A stretch of 64,000 nucleotides of DNA from Hymenobacter gummosus (GCF_003970915.1 NZ_RXOF01000007.1:214876-278875); one strand, 5' to 3'. Shown: positions 36,744 to 45,826, numbered from the stretch's first letter. The notes: generated by a model from the letters alone, not told the origin. A program made the numbers and translations.

Positions 36744-36889
36744 AGCCGGCAGATTTTCTACTCCCTTAACCGTTAGCACCTCAAAGACCCCGCTGACTTT
36801 GCGAGGGTTGCACGGCGTGCAAACACGGCGGATGCGGCGGCTTTTTCCCAACTTTAAAGCCGATTTCTCCCTGCCCCTGCCCTCCGGCC

Positions 36890-37615
36890 ATGAAAGAATT
36901 GCTCAAGTCCCTCCTCAAGCGGCTGCCGATTGCCTTCACCAAAAACCAGCAGTACGACGAGCAGAGCCTGGCCGTAATCAAGCGCGTGTGCCGCCCCGAC
37001 TCCACCTGCATCGACATCGGCTGCCACAAGGGGGAGGTGCTGGATTTGATGCTGGCCGCCGCCCCGCAGGGCCGGCATTTCGGCTTCGAGCCTCTCCCCG
37101 ACCTGTACGCCGAGCTGAAGCGCCGCTACCACGACGCGGGCCGGGCCGTTATTTCCAACGTGGCGCTGAGCAACTCGAAAGGCACGGCCACCTTCAACTA
37201 CGTCATCAGCAACCCCGCCTACAGCGGCCTGCAGAAGCGCAACTACGACAAACCCGACGAGCAGGACACCACCATCGAAGTGCAGACGGATCTGATGGAC
37301 CACGTCATCCCGGACACCCAGCGCGTGGACCTGATCAAGATTGACGTGGAAGGCGCCGAGCTGCAGGTGCTGCAGGGCGCGGTGGAAACGCTGCGCCGCA
37401 CCCGGCCGGTCATCATCTTCGAGCACGGCCTGGGCGCGGCCGACTGCTATGGCACCCGCCCCGAGCAGGTGTACGACCTGCTGACTGAGCAAGCCGGCCT
37501 GCGGGTGTCGTTGATGAAGCGCTGGCTGAAGGGCGAGGCTCCGCTCACCCGGCAGGAGTTCGTGCAGCAGTTCGAGCAGGGCAAAAACTACTATTTCATT
37601 GCCTATCCGGCTTAA
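36890..37615 (+). CDS. FkbM-family SAM-dependent methyltransferase
   Basis: 241 aa. SAM-binding motif CIDIGCHKGEVLDLML (about 40-55), FGFEPLPDLYAEL, and the FkbM signature VDLIKIDVEGAELQVLQGA near 140-158. Members O-methylate sugars or polyketide-type acceptors. No glycan biosynthesis gene is directly adjacent, so the acceptor is unknown. A degraded second FkbM gene of another subtype lies about 0.7 kb downstream on the opposite strand. Confidence 0.9.
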   Translation: MKELLKSLLKRLPIAFTKNQQYDEQSLAVIKRVCRPDSTCIDIGCHKGEVLDLMLAAAPQGRHFGFEPLPDLYAELKRRYHDAGRAVISNVALSNSKGTATFNYVISNPAYSGLQKRNYDKPDEQDTTIEVQTDLMDHVIPDTQRVDLIKIDVEGAELQVLQGAVETLRRTRPVIIFEHGLGAADCYGTRPEQVYDLLTEQAGLRVSLMKRWLKGEAPLTRQEFVQQFEQGKNYYFIAYPA

Positions 37616-37709
37616 TTATTGCGGCCCGCGTGCCTGCTGATCAAAAAGCGGCCCCGGCAAGCGGGCTACCGTTTTCTAGTCGGAGAGTTTGACTATTTTC
37701 CCTTCACTT

Positions 37710-38282
37710 ATGAGGAAAGTACACTTACTGCACCTGCTACTGCCCGCGGCGTTGCTGCTGGCGGGCTGCGACAAAATCGATTTTGGCGACGACAGCATCA
37801 CCCAGACCAACGCCCAGGGCCAGCAGACCGGCGCGGTAGATGACAGTGACTGGACCACGGATGCCAGCTGGAGCAAGCGGGAAGCCGAGCTGTTCCCGGA
37901 CCTGCCGTTCAGCTTCGCCGGGCCTACCTCGCCTCGCATTGCCGCGCCGCAGTTTCTGCTTTATCCCAATCCGGCGCCTAAGCACGTCGTTTTTGCCGTA
38001 GCGCTGTTTCCGGGCGCCACCGAGTCGATTCGGGCGCGCGTGCATTTTGCCATTGTCGACCGGGCCTACCGGGTGCAGCAGCGCGGCACCTTGTACGCGG
38101 AGAATTCCCTGTACAGCAGCCTGCCGGGCTATACCCTGCGCCTCGGCCTGGCGCTGGACCAGGATAAGCTGAAAAAGGGCAAAACCTACCGCATGTACTA
38201 CGTCCTGGCCGACCAGCATCCGGACGCCGCCAGCCCTAGCTTTCTGGCCAAAGGCCACGGCGACATCAAAATCAGCCGCTAA
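37710..38282 (+). CDS. lipoprotein of unknown function
   Basis: 190 aa from the ATG at 37710. Signal sequence with lipobox LLAGC (cysteine about residue 20), followed by an acidic Gln/Asn-rich linker. The rest is predicted mostly beta, with PEDLPF-like FPDLPFSFAG and a C-terminal YRMYYVLADQHPD strand. No family recognised. Preceded by 94 bp without a clear promoter and followed by a strong hairpin. Confidence 0.7.
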   Translation: MRKVHLLHLLLPAALLLAGCDKIDFGDDSITQTNAQGQQTGAVDDSDWTTDASWSKREAELFPDLPFSFAGPTSPRIAAPQFLLYPNPAPKHVVFAVALFPGATESIRARVHFAIVDRAYRVQQRGTLYAENSLYSSLPGYTLRLGLALDQDKLKKGKTYRMYYVLADQHPDAASPSFLAKGHGDIKISR

Positions 38283-38291
38283 CCCTCAAAT

Positions 38292-38332
38292 GCAAACCGG
38301 ACGGCCCTTGCGCAGGGGCCGCCCGGTGTTTG
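38292..38332 (+). terminator. GC-rich hairpin after the lipoprotein gene
   Basis: GCAAACCGG and GGCCC pair with GGGCC and CCGGTGTTTGC across a short loop. There is no T-run, so it may act as a 3'-end hairpin or weak terminator. Confidence 0.55.
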
Positions 38333-38346
38333 CGGTTAAGGGGCCT

Positions 38347-38706
38347 TTAGCTGACTACCGCCGTTTGCCGACGGGGCACCGGGTGCTTGTTGCGGCCGAT
38401 GGTCAGCTCGCCCTGGTCGAAAAACCCGCTGCCAAACTTCGACTGGCAGTTGTAAATCCGCGGGCGGATGTTGTACATGCCTTAGATTTCGATGGCCACG
38501 AAGCGGGCGTGCTCCAGCATCTTACGGGCCGAGGCGTCGTCGGCAAACAGGTAGCGCTCCGCGCCTTCGGTGTCGGTTTTCAGCAAATCGATGCTGATGA
38601 TAGTTGAGGGAGATTCCGCCGTTTGAATACTTAGGTTTTGTGCTGCATACAACGATGCCCTCAGAATCGGAAAACTCCCCCTGCGCCGCCCGGGGCTTTT
38701 TTGCAT
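38347..38706 (-). pseudogene. C-terminal remnant of an FkbM methyltransferase gene
   Basis: The upper part (38482-38706) encodes SIDLLKTDTEGAERYLF, an FkbM signature, and ends at an in-frame TAA (38482-38484) after HARFVAIEI. The same frame then continues open for 44 more codons (GMYNIRPRIY ... GFFDQGELTIGRNK) to a TAA at 38347-38349, which looks like the normal FkbM C-terminus. So a single nonsense codon interrupts it. The N-terminal SAM-binding half is missing, cut off at the ALDH gene stop. It belongs to a different FkbM subtype from the intact gene at 36890. Confidence 0.75.
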
Positions 38707-38720
38707 TTTCTAAGCTGACG

Positions 38721-40319
38721 TTAAATATCAAACTTAATACCCTGAGCCAGCGGCAACTGAGTGCCAAAGTTGAGGGTATTGGTCTGACGGCGCATGTAGA
38801 TGCGCCAGGCGTCGGAGCCGGATTCGCGGCCCCCGCCGGTTTCTTTCTCGCCGCCGAAGGCCCCGCCGATTTCGGCGCCCGAGGTACCAATGTTCACGTT
38901 GGCAATACCGCAGTCGGAGCCGGCGTGCGAGAGGAAGGCTTCCGTCTCGCGCAGGTTCAGCGAGAAGATGGACGAGGACAGGCCCTGCCGCACCCCGTTC
39001 TGCAGCTCGATGGCGTTTTCGACGCCGCCCGAATACTTGATCAGGTACAGAATCGGGGCGAAGGTTTCTTCCTGCACGGTGTGGTACTCGTTCTTGGCTT
39101 CCACCAGCGCGGGCTGCACGTAGGTGCCGGTTTCGTAGCCCGGGCCGCTGAGCACCTGCCCGCCGGTGAGCAGCGTGCCACCTTCGGCCTGCACAGCCTC
39201 CAGGGCCTTGGTGAAGCCCTGCACCGCGTCGGTGTCGATAAGCGGGCCTACCAGGTTGCCGTCCTGCAACGGGTGGCCGATGGGCAGCTTCGGATACGCA
39301 CTGAGCAGGCGCTGCTTCACGTCCTCGTACACGTCCTCGTGGATGATGAGGCGGCGCGTGGTGGTGCAGCGCTGGCCCGCGGTGCCCACGGCCCCGAACA
39401 GCACGGCGCGGATGGCCATGTCGAGGTCGGCGTGGGGCGTGAGGATGATGGCGTTGTTGCCGCCCAGCTCCAGCAGGGCCTTGCCCAGGCGGGCGCCCAC
39501 CACGGCCCCAACCTTCTTGCCCATGCGCGTGGAGCCCGTGGCCGATACCAGCGGCACCCGCTCGTCAGCCGCCATCAGCCCGCCGATTTCGGCGTCGCCG
39601 ATGATGACGCTGAAGATGCCCTCGGGCAGCTCGTTTTCGGCCAGCACGTCCTTGATGATGTGCTGCACGGCCACGGCCACCAGTGGGGTTTTCTCGGAGG
39701 GTTTCCAGATGCTCACGTCGCCGCACACGGCGGCCAGCATGGCGTTCCAGCTCCACACGGCCACCGGGAAGTTGAAGGCCGAAATGATGCCCACTAGGCC
39801 CAGCGGGTGGTACTGCTCGTACATGCGGTGGGCGGGGCGCTCCGAGTGCATGGTCAGCCCGTGCAGCTGGCGCGAAAGGCCCACCGCGAAGTCGCAGATG
39901 TCAATCATTTCCTGCACCTCGCCCAGGCCTTCCTGCAGGATTTTGCCCATTTCGTAGCTCACCAGCTTGCCCAGCGGCTCCTTGTACTCGCGCAGCTTGT
40001 TGCCGATCTGCCGCACAATTTCGCCGCGCTTAGGGGCCGGCACTAGGCGCCAGCTCTTGAAGGCCTCCTGGGCCGTCGTCACCACCTGCTCGTAGTCCTG
40101 GGCCGTGGCCATGCGCACCTTGCCGATGAGCTTGCCGTCGGTGGGCGAGCTGATGCTGCGCACCTGCTCGTTGCTTTCACCGCCCCACTGCAGGCCGGTG
40201 CTGTAAGCAGCGTTGATTTCCTGGATGCCCAGCTCCTGCAGTACCTGGCGGATGCCGTGGTGGTCGTGGTCGATGACGTCGGTGCCGGTGGCGGTGGCTT
40301 CTTCGATGGCTTGTTTCAT
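38721..40319 (-). CDS. ALDH7-type aldehyde dehydrogenase (aminoadipate-semialdehyde DH-like)
   Basis: 532 aa. The NAD-dependent ALDH catalytic set is visible: N183 (AFNFP), E284 (LELGGNNA) and C318 (GQRCTTTRR). The N-terminal GIQEINAAYSTG segment and the GTSGAEIGGAFGGEKETGGGRESGSDAW stretch are typical of the antiquitin/ALDH7A1 branch. That branch oxidises alpha-aminoadipate semialdehyde in lysine breakdown or related betaine/aliphatic aldehydes. No lysine aminotransferase is adjacent. It appears to be transcribed alone, with an exact TAnnTTTG -7 element about 40 bp upstream. Confidence 0.92.
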   Translation of the reverse strand: MKQAIEEATATGTDVIDHDHHGIRQVLQELGIQEINAAYSTGLQWGGESNEQVRSISSPTDGKLIGKVRMATAQDYEQVVTTAQEAFKSWRLVPAPKRGEIVRQIGNKLREYKEPLGKLVSYEMGKILQEGLGEVQEMIDICDFAVGLSRQLHGLTMHSERPAHRMYEQYHPLGLVGIISAFNFPVAVWSWNAMLAAVCGDVSIWKPSEKTPLVAVAVQHIIKDVLAENELPEGIFSVIIGDAEIGGLMAADERVPLVSATGSTRMGKKVGAVVGARLGKALLELGGNNAIILTPHADLDMAIRAVLFGAVGTAGQRCTTTRRLIIHEDVYEDVKQRLLSAYPKLPIGHPLQDGNLVGPLIDTDAVQGFTKALEAVQAEGGTLLTGGQVLSGPGYETGTYVQPALVEAKNEYHTVQEETFAPILYLIKYSGGVENAIELQNGVRQGLSSSIFSLNLRETEAFLSHAGSDCGIANVNIGTSGAEIGGAFGGEKETGGGRESGSDAWRIYMRRQTNTLNFGTQLPLAQGIKFDI

Positions 40320-40359
40320 GGGAATGGTAGGGGAATGCGGCCGGTCGGGGGCCGGAGGA

Positions 40360-40367
40360 CAAAGCTA
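40360..40367 (-). promoter_or_regulatory. TAGCTTTG -7 promoter element of the ALDH gene
   Basis: Minus-strand exact TAnnTTTG match ending 41 bp before the ALDH ATG. No TTTG sits at the usual -33 distance; a CAAA (plus strand) 10 bp away is too close. Confidence 0.5.
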
Positions 40368-40496
40368 GCGAATTCGACAAAGCCCCTGGCCCCTACCCCG
40401 GCCCTGCCGCAACCTCGCGCCTTGCTACAATTTTCAGTCTGGTCGGCATTCTCAGAAGCAGAGTTAACCGGAAAGTTGGCTTAGCTGAAATCAGCC

Positions 40497-40591
40497 GTCA
40501 TGCTGATCTGGCGTCCGTAACGCGAAGGACCTTACCACGCGTGAACAAGTTGTCCAGACGTGGTAAGGTCCTTTGCAGCGCCCAGAATGAC
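40497..40591. repeat. intergenic palindromic element, short variant (95 bp)
   Basis: GTCAT/ATGAC ends, with perfect 15-bp inner arms AAGGACCTTACCACG (40525-40539) and CGTGGTAAGGTCCTT (40559-40573). It shares the ends and AAGGACCTT block with the longer family but has a different centre. Confidence 0.8.
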
Positions 40592-40622
40592 AGCTCCTGA
40601 ACGTATGTAACCCTGGCCCGGC

Positions 40623-43600
40623 TTACTCGCGCACCAGGCGGCGCACGTCGGTGCCGCCGCTGGTCACGGCGCGCAGGGTGTACACGCCGGCAGGCAGCTG
40701 GCCGAGGTTCAGGTGTTGACGAGTAGTGCCGGCGGGCACTTCACCCTGCCAGACGGCCTGGCCCAGGTTGTTGAACACGGTCAGCTGCACGGTTTGGCGG
40801 TAGCCGGTCAGTTCCAGGGTCAGGCGGCCGTCGGGCGTGGGGTTCGGGAACAGCTGCAGCGCCGTGCCGGCCAGCGGCTTGGCGGCAGCCGTGATGGTCA
40901 GGGCCGCGGAGGCCGGCGAGGCGCAGCCGTTCGTCCCCGTCGTCACCACGGTGTAGGCCCCGTACTGGGCGGCGGCACTCACGGTGTAGGTCGGGCCGGT
41001 GGCGCCCGTAATCGGCTGGTTGTTCAGGTACCACTGGTTGCCGCTGCTGGCCGAGCTGGTCAGCGTGGCCGTGCCGGGCGCGCCGTAGGCCACCGTTACC
41101 GTCGGGCGCGCCGGGGCGGCGTTGATGGTCACCGTGGCGGTGCTGTTGCAGCTGGCCGTGGCGGCGTAGGTCACGGTGTAAGTGCCGGGCGTGGAGGCGG
41201 CCAGGTTGATGAGGCCGGTCGTGGCGTTCAGGCTCAGGCCGGTGCCAGCGCTGAAGGTGCCGCCCGTGGTGCCCGTGACGGTGGGCGCGGGGTTGGTGGC
41301 CGACTGGCAGAACGCGGCGGCCGGGTAGCTGAAGGCGGCGTTGCAGGCGGCCGGGGTCACGTCCTCGCCCTTGAACAGCACGTCCTTGAGGAAGGCGTAG
41401 CGGCCCGGGCTGGTGGTGCCGGCGCCCACGTACACGCGCACGGTCAGCGTCTGCCCGGCGGTCAGCGTGAGGCCGGTAGCGGCGCTGCTCACGGCGAAGC
41501 GGTAGGTATTGGTGGGCCCGGCCGTCTGGTTGGCCAGGACGATGGGCGTGGTGAAGCCGCCGTTATTGGTCGTGGGCAGGGTGGTCGAGCCGAGCTTACC
41601 GCCGGCCGGAATGTTGGTCGAATCGGCCGTGGTGAAGCCCGTGAGCGAGGTGACGATGGCCAGGCGGCCGTTGGAAGTATTGTAGAAGGCGGCCGTCATC
41701 AGCAGCGAATCCACGCGCAGGGTGCGGCCGGCGGCGGCCGTGAGGGTGAACTGCTCGTAGTAGCGGCGGTCCAGGTTGGCGCTGACCGTCACCGGCGCGG
41801 GCGGGTTGGCCGCCGTCGACCAGGAGCCGGCCGCAATGGGCGCCGCGGCCTGTCCGAACTTGTTGGAGTAGCCGCGGATGGTCGTGACGGTGGAGGCGTC
41901 CGACACGGTGAGGCGCCGCAGCGTGGCCGCCCCGGCCGTGGCGCCAGCCGAGCGCACCGCCGCGCTGTCCTGGGTCGACAACGCCAGCGGCCACCACTTC
42001 AGCGGCCCCGACACCACCTGCGGGGAATTGACCTTGCTGCCAGTCACGGCTACGTTGACCGCCGTAGCGCCCGGGCTGCTGTGCACGATGTTGCCGGCGT
42101 AAGTACCCGCCGTGGTGGCATTCAGCCGCACGCTGATGGTGGTAGCGGCCAGGGCGTTGTTGGCCTGGGGCAGCACCAGCGGCGCAGCGGCCGAAAACCA
42201 GTTGGCGCCCCCATCAGCCGAAACCTCGTAGCCGGCGGGCGGGGTCACCGTCACGCTGCCGGTCAGGTTCACACCCGAAGCCGCGTAGCTCTGCACTGCC
42301 GAAGTACCCGTCTGGTACTGCGCGAAGGCGCCCAGGCCGGCCGCCGCCGTGATGGTCGGAATGCTCGACACCTGGATGGTTTCGGTGGTGTGCCCGGCCA
42401 GGCCGGCCTTGGAGGCGCGCAGGTAATAGTAATAAGCCGTGCCGGCGGCGGGCAGTGCGTCGGTGGTCTGGAAGTTCACCAGCGAGTCGGTGGTGGCCGT
42501 TACCTCGTGGATTTTGCTGAACGTAACGTTGTCGGCCGAGCGGAACAGCTCGTACTTCACCTGGTTGATGGCCCAGCTGATGTTCCAGCTCAGGGTGGTC
42601 TGGGCCGAGCCCTTCACGGCGCGGAAGTTGGCCACGGCAATGTCGGGGGCGGCGCCGGTGCAGAAGCCGGGGGCCACGGTGCACGGGTCCCAGCTGCCAA
42701 ACACCGTGGCGCGGGAATACTGGGCGGTATCGGCCACGGCCAGCTGCTGCGACCAGGCCGCGCGCTGCCCCGTCGGCAGCAGCTGCCCGCCGTAGTAGCG
42801 GCTGCGAAACTCGGCGTAGGTAATCAGGCTGGTGTTGGTGCCCGCGTCCCAGGTAGTCCAGCCGGCCGGCTGCAGCAGCCCCGCGCCCACCGTGCTGTTG
42901 ATGAATACGGTCTTGTTATTGGCCAGCGGCGAGGAGCCGGTGGAATTCTGCCAGGGTCGGCCCAGGTAGTAGAGCGTACCGCCGGTATTGGCCGGCAGTT
43001 TGGTTTTCTTGAACACGTAGCCGTAGGCCTGCCCCGCGGGCGTGTTGGCGGCGGTGATGAACGAGCTGCCGGTGTTGCCCCGGGCCTTGGCGTACACCAC
43101 GCAGTTCTCAAACAACGCCACCGACGAGCCGAAGATGAAATCCACGTTGCCGTCGATGTAGCAGTCCTTGAAGTAGTGCCGCGGCGTGCCGTTGCCCTTG
43201 GTGTACAGGGTGTCCTGGTTGCCCAGAAAGCGGCAATTCTTGAAGGCGGCGCGGTCGGCATTAACCAGCACCGCCACCGCCTGCGACCCGTCGCCGAAGG
43301 AGTTTTCAAACGTGATGTTCAGGGCCGAAAAGTCGTCGGCATTCACCGCGAAGCTGGCCGAGTTCTGGGTGCCCAGGGTGCCGCCGCCCGGCGCGGGCGT
43401 GCTGGCCCCGTCGTCGTAGGTCAGGATGGTACCGGCCACGCTCTCCCCCACCAGCTGCAGAAACGGCTTATTGGCCGGCACCGTCAGCTTTTCCTTGTAG
43501 CGGCCGTTTTTGATGAAGATGGTAAACGCCGCGGTGCGGCCCGTCGGCGCGGCGTTGATGGCCGCCTGCACGGTGGTGTAGTTGCCGGTTCCGTCCTTGG

Positions 43601-43700
43601 CTACCACCAGGTCGTAAGCCAGGGCGCGGCCACTGACGAGGCTCAGCAGCGCCAGTAAGCAGAGGGTGAGCCAGGCTCGGGGAGTAAATGTGTGGGTCAT
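40623..43700 (-). CDS. secreted pectinesterase with T9SS sorting domain
   Basis: 1025 aa. Signal peptide ending GRALA, then a pectin methylesterase (CE8) beta-helix at about 30-320. Family motifs are present: GSQAVAVLV, GNQDTLYT, VDFIFGSS and LGRPW, which hold the catalytic Gln, Asp and Arg residues. After it come a fibronectin-III-like segment, Ig-like repeats with Ala/Thr/Gly-rich content, and a T9SS type-A C-terminal domain beginning LQLFPNPTPDGRLTLEL. It removes methyl esters from homogalacturonan outside the cell. The next gene downstream on the same strand order, a pectate lyase, cuts the product. Neither PUL-type SusC/SusD genes nor uptake genes are in the window. Confidence 0.93.
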   Translation of the reverse strand: MTHTFTPRAWLTLCLLALLSLVSGRALAYDLVVAKDGTGNYTTVQAAINAAPTGRTAAFTIFIKNGRYKEKLTVPANKPFLQLVGESVAGTILTYDDGASTPAPGGGTLGTQNSASFAVNADDFSALNITFENSFGDGSQAVAVLVNADRAAFKNCRFLGNQDTLYTKGNGTPRHYFKDCYIDGNVDFIFGSSVALFENCVVYAKARGNTGSSFITAANTPAGQAYGYVFKKTKLPANTGGTLYYLGRPWQNSTGSSPLANNKTVFINSTVGAGLLQPAGWTTWDAGTNTSLITYAEFRSRYYGGQLLPTGQRAAWSQQLAVADTAQYSRATVFGSWDPCTVAPGFCTGAAPDIAVANFRAVKGSAQTTLSWNISWAINQVKYELFRSADNVTFSKIHEVTATTDSLVNFQTTDALPAAGTAYYYYLRASKAGLAGHTTETIQVSSIPTITAAAGLGAFAQYQTGTSAVQSYAASGVNLTGSVTVTPPAGYEVSADGGANWFSAAAPLVLPQANNALAATTISVRLNATTAGTYAGNIVHSSPGATAVNVAVTGSKVNSPQVVSGPLKWWPLALSTQDSAAVRSAGATAGAATLRRLTVSDASTVTTIRGYSNKFGQAAAPIAAGSWSTAANPPAPVTVSANLDRRYYEQFTLTAAAGRTLRVDSLLMTAAFYNTSNGRLAIVTSLTGFTTADSTNIPAGGKLGSTTLPTTNNGGFTTPIVLANQTAGPTNTYRFAVSSAATGLTLTAGQTLTVRVYVGAGTTSPGRYAFLKDVLFKGEDVTPAACNAAFSYPAAAFCQSATNPAPTVTGTTGGTFSAGTGLSLNATTGLINLAASTPGTYTVTYAATASCNSTATVTINAAPARPTVTVAYGAPGTATLTSSASSGNQWYLNNQPITGATGPTYTVSAAAQYGAYTVVTTGTNGCASPASAALTITAAAKPLAGTALQLFPNPTPDGRLTLELTGYRQTVQLTVFNNLGQAVWQGEVPAGTTRQHLNLGQLPAGVYTLRAVTSGGTDVRRLVRE

Positions 43701-43717
43701 GCGCGTGGGAATTGGTT

Positions 43718-43889
43718 AGGGTATGAGGACAGGAGTTCTTCAGGGCAGGAGGGTGTGAGGGTAAGAGGGTAGGAGTCGGGCGAATGAAATGGGGCAATGG
43801 AAACGGAGTTGTAAGCCATGCTTCGCATGGAGTCACTGCCTGGTCGTCCCCGAAACTCCTACTCTCCTACCCCCACACCCTCTTACCCT
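43718..43889. repeat. imperfect inverted repeat of purine-rich GGGTAGGAG / CTCCTACCC type
   Basis: A G-rich left arm (about 43718-43777) and C-rich right arm (about 43853-43889) flank a small CCATGC-TTC-GCATGG hairpin. It fills the gap between the pectate lyase stop and the pectinesterase start. Confidence 0.6.
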
Positions 43890-43893
43890 AAAC

Positions 43894-45639
43894 CTATTGG
43901 CGCACGAGGCGCGTGGTCAGCTGGGTTTCCCCGTCGGCGTAGCGCAGCAGGTAGCTACCGGGCTTGAGCGCCGCGGCCGAGAGGCGGGTTTCCTGCGTAC
44001 CGGGGGCGGCGGGCTGAGTGAGCAGCAGCTGGCCGAGCAGGCTGTACACTTGCACGCTGGCGCCGCGGCCGGCCGGCGGGTGCAGCAGGGTCAGGCGGTC
44101 GGTGGCGGGGTTGGGAAACAGCTGCAGCACGGTGGCGGCGGCGGTTTTTTCCTTGGCGGCCGTGACCAGGCCGCTCACCAGACCGTTTAGGTAGTTTTCC
44201 AGCTGGGTGTAGCCGCTGGCGCCGCGGTTGTTGCGGTCGGCGGCGTTGTTGGGGTTCAGCCCGTTCTGTAGCTCCCAAGCGTCGGGCATGCCGTCCCGGT
44301 CGGTGTCGGCGGGGGCGGGCAGGGAGTTGAGCACGGGCCAGGCGCCGGTGGTCTGGGCGTAGGGCGTGCCGTGCGGGAAGCCGCCCTGCACGTCAATCAG
44401 CGCGCCGGTGCGGTTGATAACGTCCTGCACGATGCGCTGGTCCAGGGCGTCGCGGGTGGGCAGCACGCAGCCGGCCTGCTGCAGCACCAGGGCGTAGGCG
44501 GCCGGGGCGCTCTGCGTGGGCACCGCGGGCAGCGGAAAGGGCGTGGTGGCCTTGGCCAGGGCGGTATCGGCGCGGGTGCCGCCGTTCATCACCACGCCCA
44601 GCCAGTTGCGGGCCGTTACCGCCGGGGAGCCGTCCACGTAGTTGTCGGCCAGGTAAAAGCGGCCGTAGGGCAGCACCGGCGCGGAAGTCTGCTTGTAAGG
44701 GTTCAGCACCTCGGTGCGGATGGATACGCCGCCGGAGGAGCCGGTGCTGGTGCTCGGGCCGTACTTGTAGTAGTTGCCCACCACGTTGTAGTTGCCGCCT
44801 TCGCCGCCGTTCACGTTGTAGCTGGCCCAGTTGTAGACGACGTTGTTGCGGAAGTCGGCGTTTTCCTGCCCGGCGGTGTTGGGCGTGAGGTTGCGGCTGC
44901 CGTCGAAGCGCGGCATGCGCCCCCGCATGTGGGCCAGCAGGTTGTGGTGAAACGAGGCCGTGCGCCCGCCCCAGATGCCCCCGTAGGCGTGCCGCTCGAA
45001 GTCGGTGTCGCCGGTTTCGAAGTGGTAGGAGTAGTCCAGCGGCTCGCTGATGATGTTCCACTGCAGCGTGGTGGAGTCGCCGCGGTACACCGTGCAGGCC
45101 TCGTCGGCCGACCAGCTCATGGTGCAGTGGTCCACCATGATGTTCTTACGGCCCAGCCCGCCGAAAGCGTCGCCGCTGCCGCTGCCGTTGACCATGCCCT
45201 GATTCTGGTTTTTGTCGCCCAGCCGGAAGCGCACGAAGCGGATAATGACGTTATCGGCGCTGAGCGTCACCGGGTAATCGGCCAGGCAGATACCGTCGCC
45301 GGGCGCGGTCTGGCCCGCCACGGTGGTGTTGGCCCGCGTAATGCGCAGCTCCGATTGCAGGTGAATCGTGCCCGACACCCGGAAGACTACCGTGCGATAG
45401 GGCGCCGCAGTGGTCAGGGCGTAGCGCAGGCAGCCCGGCTGCCCGTCGTCGAGCAGGTTGGTGACTTCAAAAACGGTGGTGGCCGTAGCCGTGGTGCCGC
45501 GGCCGCCGGTGGTGAATTTGCCGGCGCCTTCCGCACCCGGAAACGAGGGCAGCTGCGCCTGCGCGCCCAGGGCCGCCAGCACGCACGCCGCGGCCAGCCC
45601 GCTGCGGCGCAGGCCGCGGACTGTAAAAATCAAAACCAT
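43894..45639 (-). CDS. secreted pectate lyase (PL1-like) with T9SS sorting domain
   Basis: 581 aa from the ATG at 45639, with a signal peptide ending GAQAQ. The beta-helix begins FPGAEGAGKFTTGGRG and contains TTVAGQTAPGDGI, VDHCTMSWSADEA and FHHNLLAHMRGRMPR, typical of Bacteroidota pectate/pectin lyase-like proteins. The domain ends near 460 with a DTDRDGMPDAWE calcium-binding-like loop. A T9SS domain (LQLFPNPATDRLTLL to the end) follows. It cleaves de-esterified polygalacturonate by beta-elimination, complementing the pectinesterase encoded next to it. Confidence 0.9.
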   Translation of the reverse strand: MVLIFTVRGLRRSGLAAACVLAALGAQAQLPSFPGAEGAGKFTTGGRGTTATATTVFEVTNLLDDGQPGCLRYALTTAAPYRTVVFRVSGTIHLQSELRITRANTTVAGQTAPGDGICLADYPVTLSADNVIIRFVRFRLGDKNQNQGMVNGSGSGDAFGGLGRKNIMVDHCTMSWSADEACTVYRGDSTTLQWNIISEPLDYSYHFETGDTDFERHAYGGIWGGRTASFHHNLLAHMRGRMPRFDGSRNLTPNTAGQENADFRNNVVYNWASYNVNGGEGGNYNVVGNYYKYGPSTSTGSSGGVSIRTEVLNPYKQTSAPVLPYGRFYLADNYVDGSPAVTARNWLGVVMNGGTRADTALAKATTPFPLPAVPTQSAPAAYALVLQQAGCVLPTRDALDQRIVQDVINRTGALIDVQGGFPHGTPYAQTTGAWPVLNSLPAPADTDRDGMPDAWELQNGLNPNNAADRNNRGASGYTQLENYLNGLVSGLVTAAKEKTAAATVLQLFPNPATDRLTLLHPPAGRGASVQVYSLLGQLLLTQPAAPGTQETRLSAAALKPGSYLLRYADGETQLTTRLVRQ

Positions 45640-45790
45640 AAAAAGGGAGCAGGAGGTGGGAATCGGCCCCGGCGCCAACGGCCCGCACGCCCCGGCCGGG
45701 CGTGCTGAAAACGGGCCCTTCGGCGCCGGGCAGACCCGATGTTAGGGCGCCAGCTCCCGGTTTTGTCCTACCAACCGGCGCTTTATTTGC

Positions 45791-45826
45791 GCAATCGATG
45801 TCGGCAACGTTATCGGCAACGATGCC
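45791..45826. promoter_or_regulatory. TCGGCAACG direct-repeat cluster
   Basis: TCGGCAACG occurs at 45801-45809 and 45813-45821, flanked by GCAATCGATG and a CGGCA-ACGA-TGCCG dyad. It lies about 160 bp upstream of the pectate lyase ATG. The spacing of one helical turn suggests side-by-side protein binding. Confidence 0.4.

Larger units (their letters stand above)
40320..40622. other. gene-free stretch
   Basis: It contains the ALDH promoter element near 40360 and the short inverted-repeat element at 40497-40591. Nothing coding. Confidence 0.6.
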
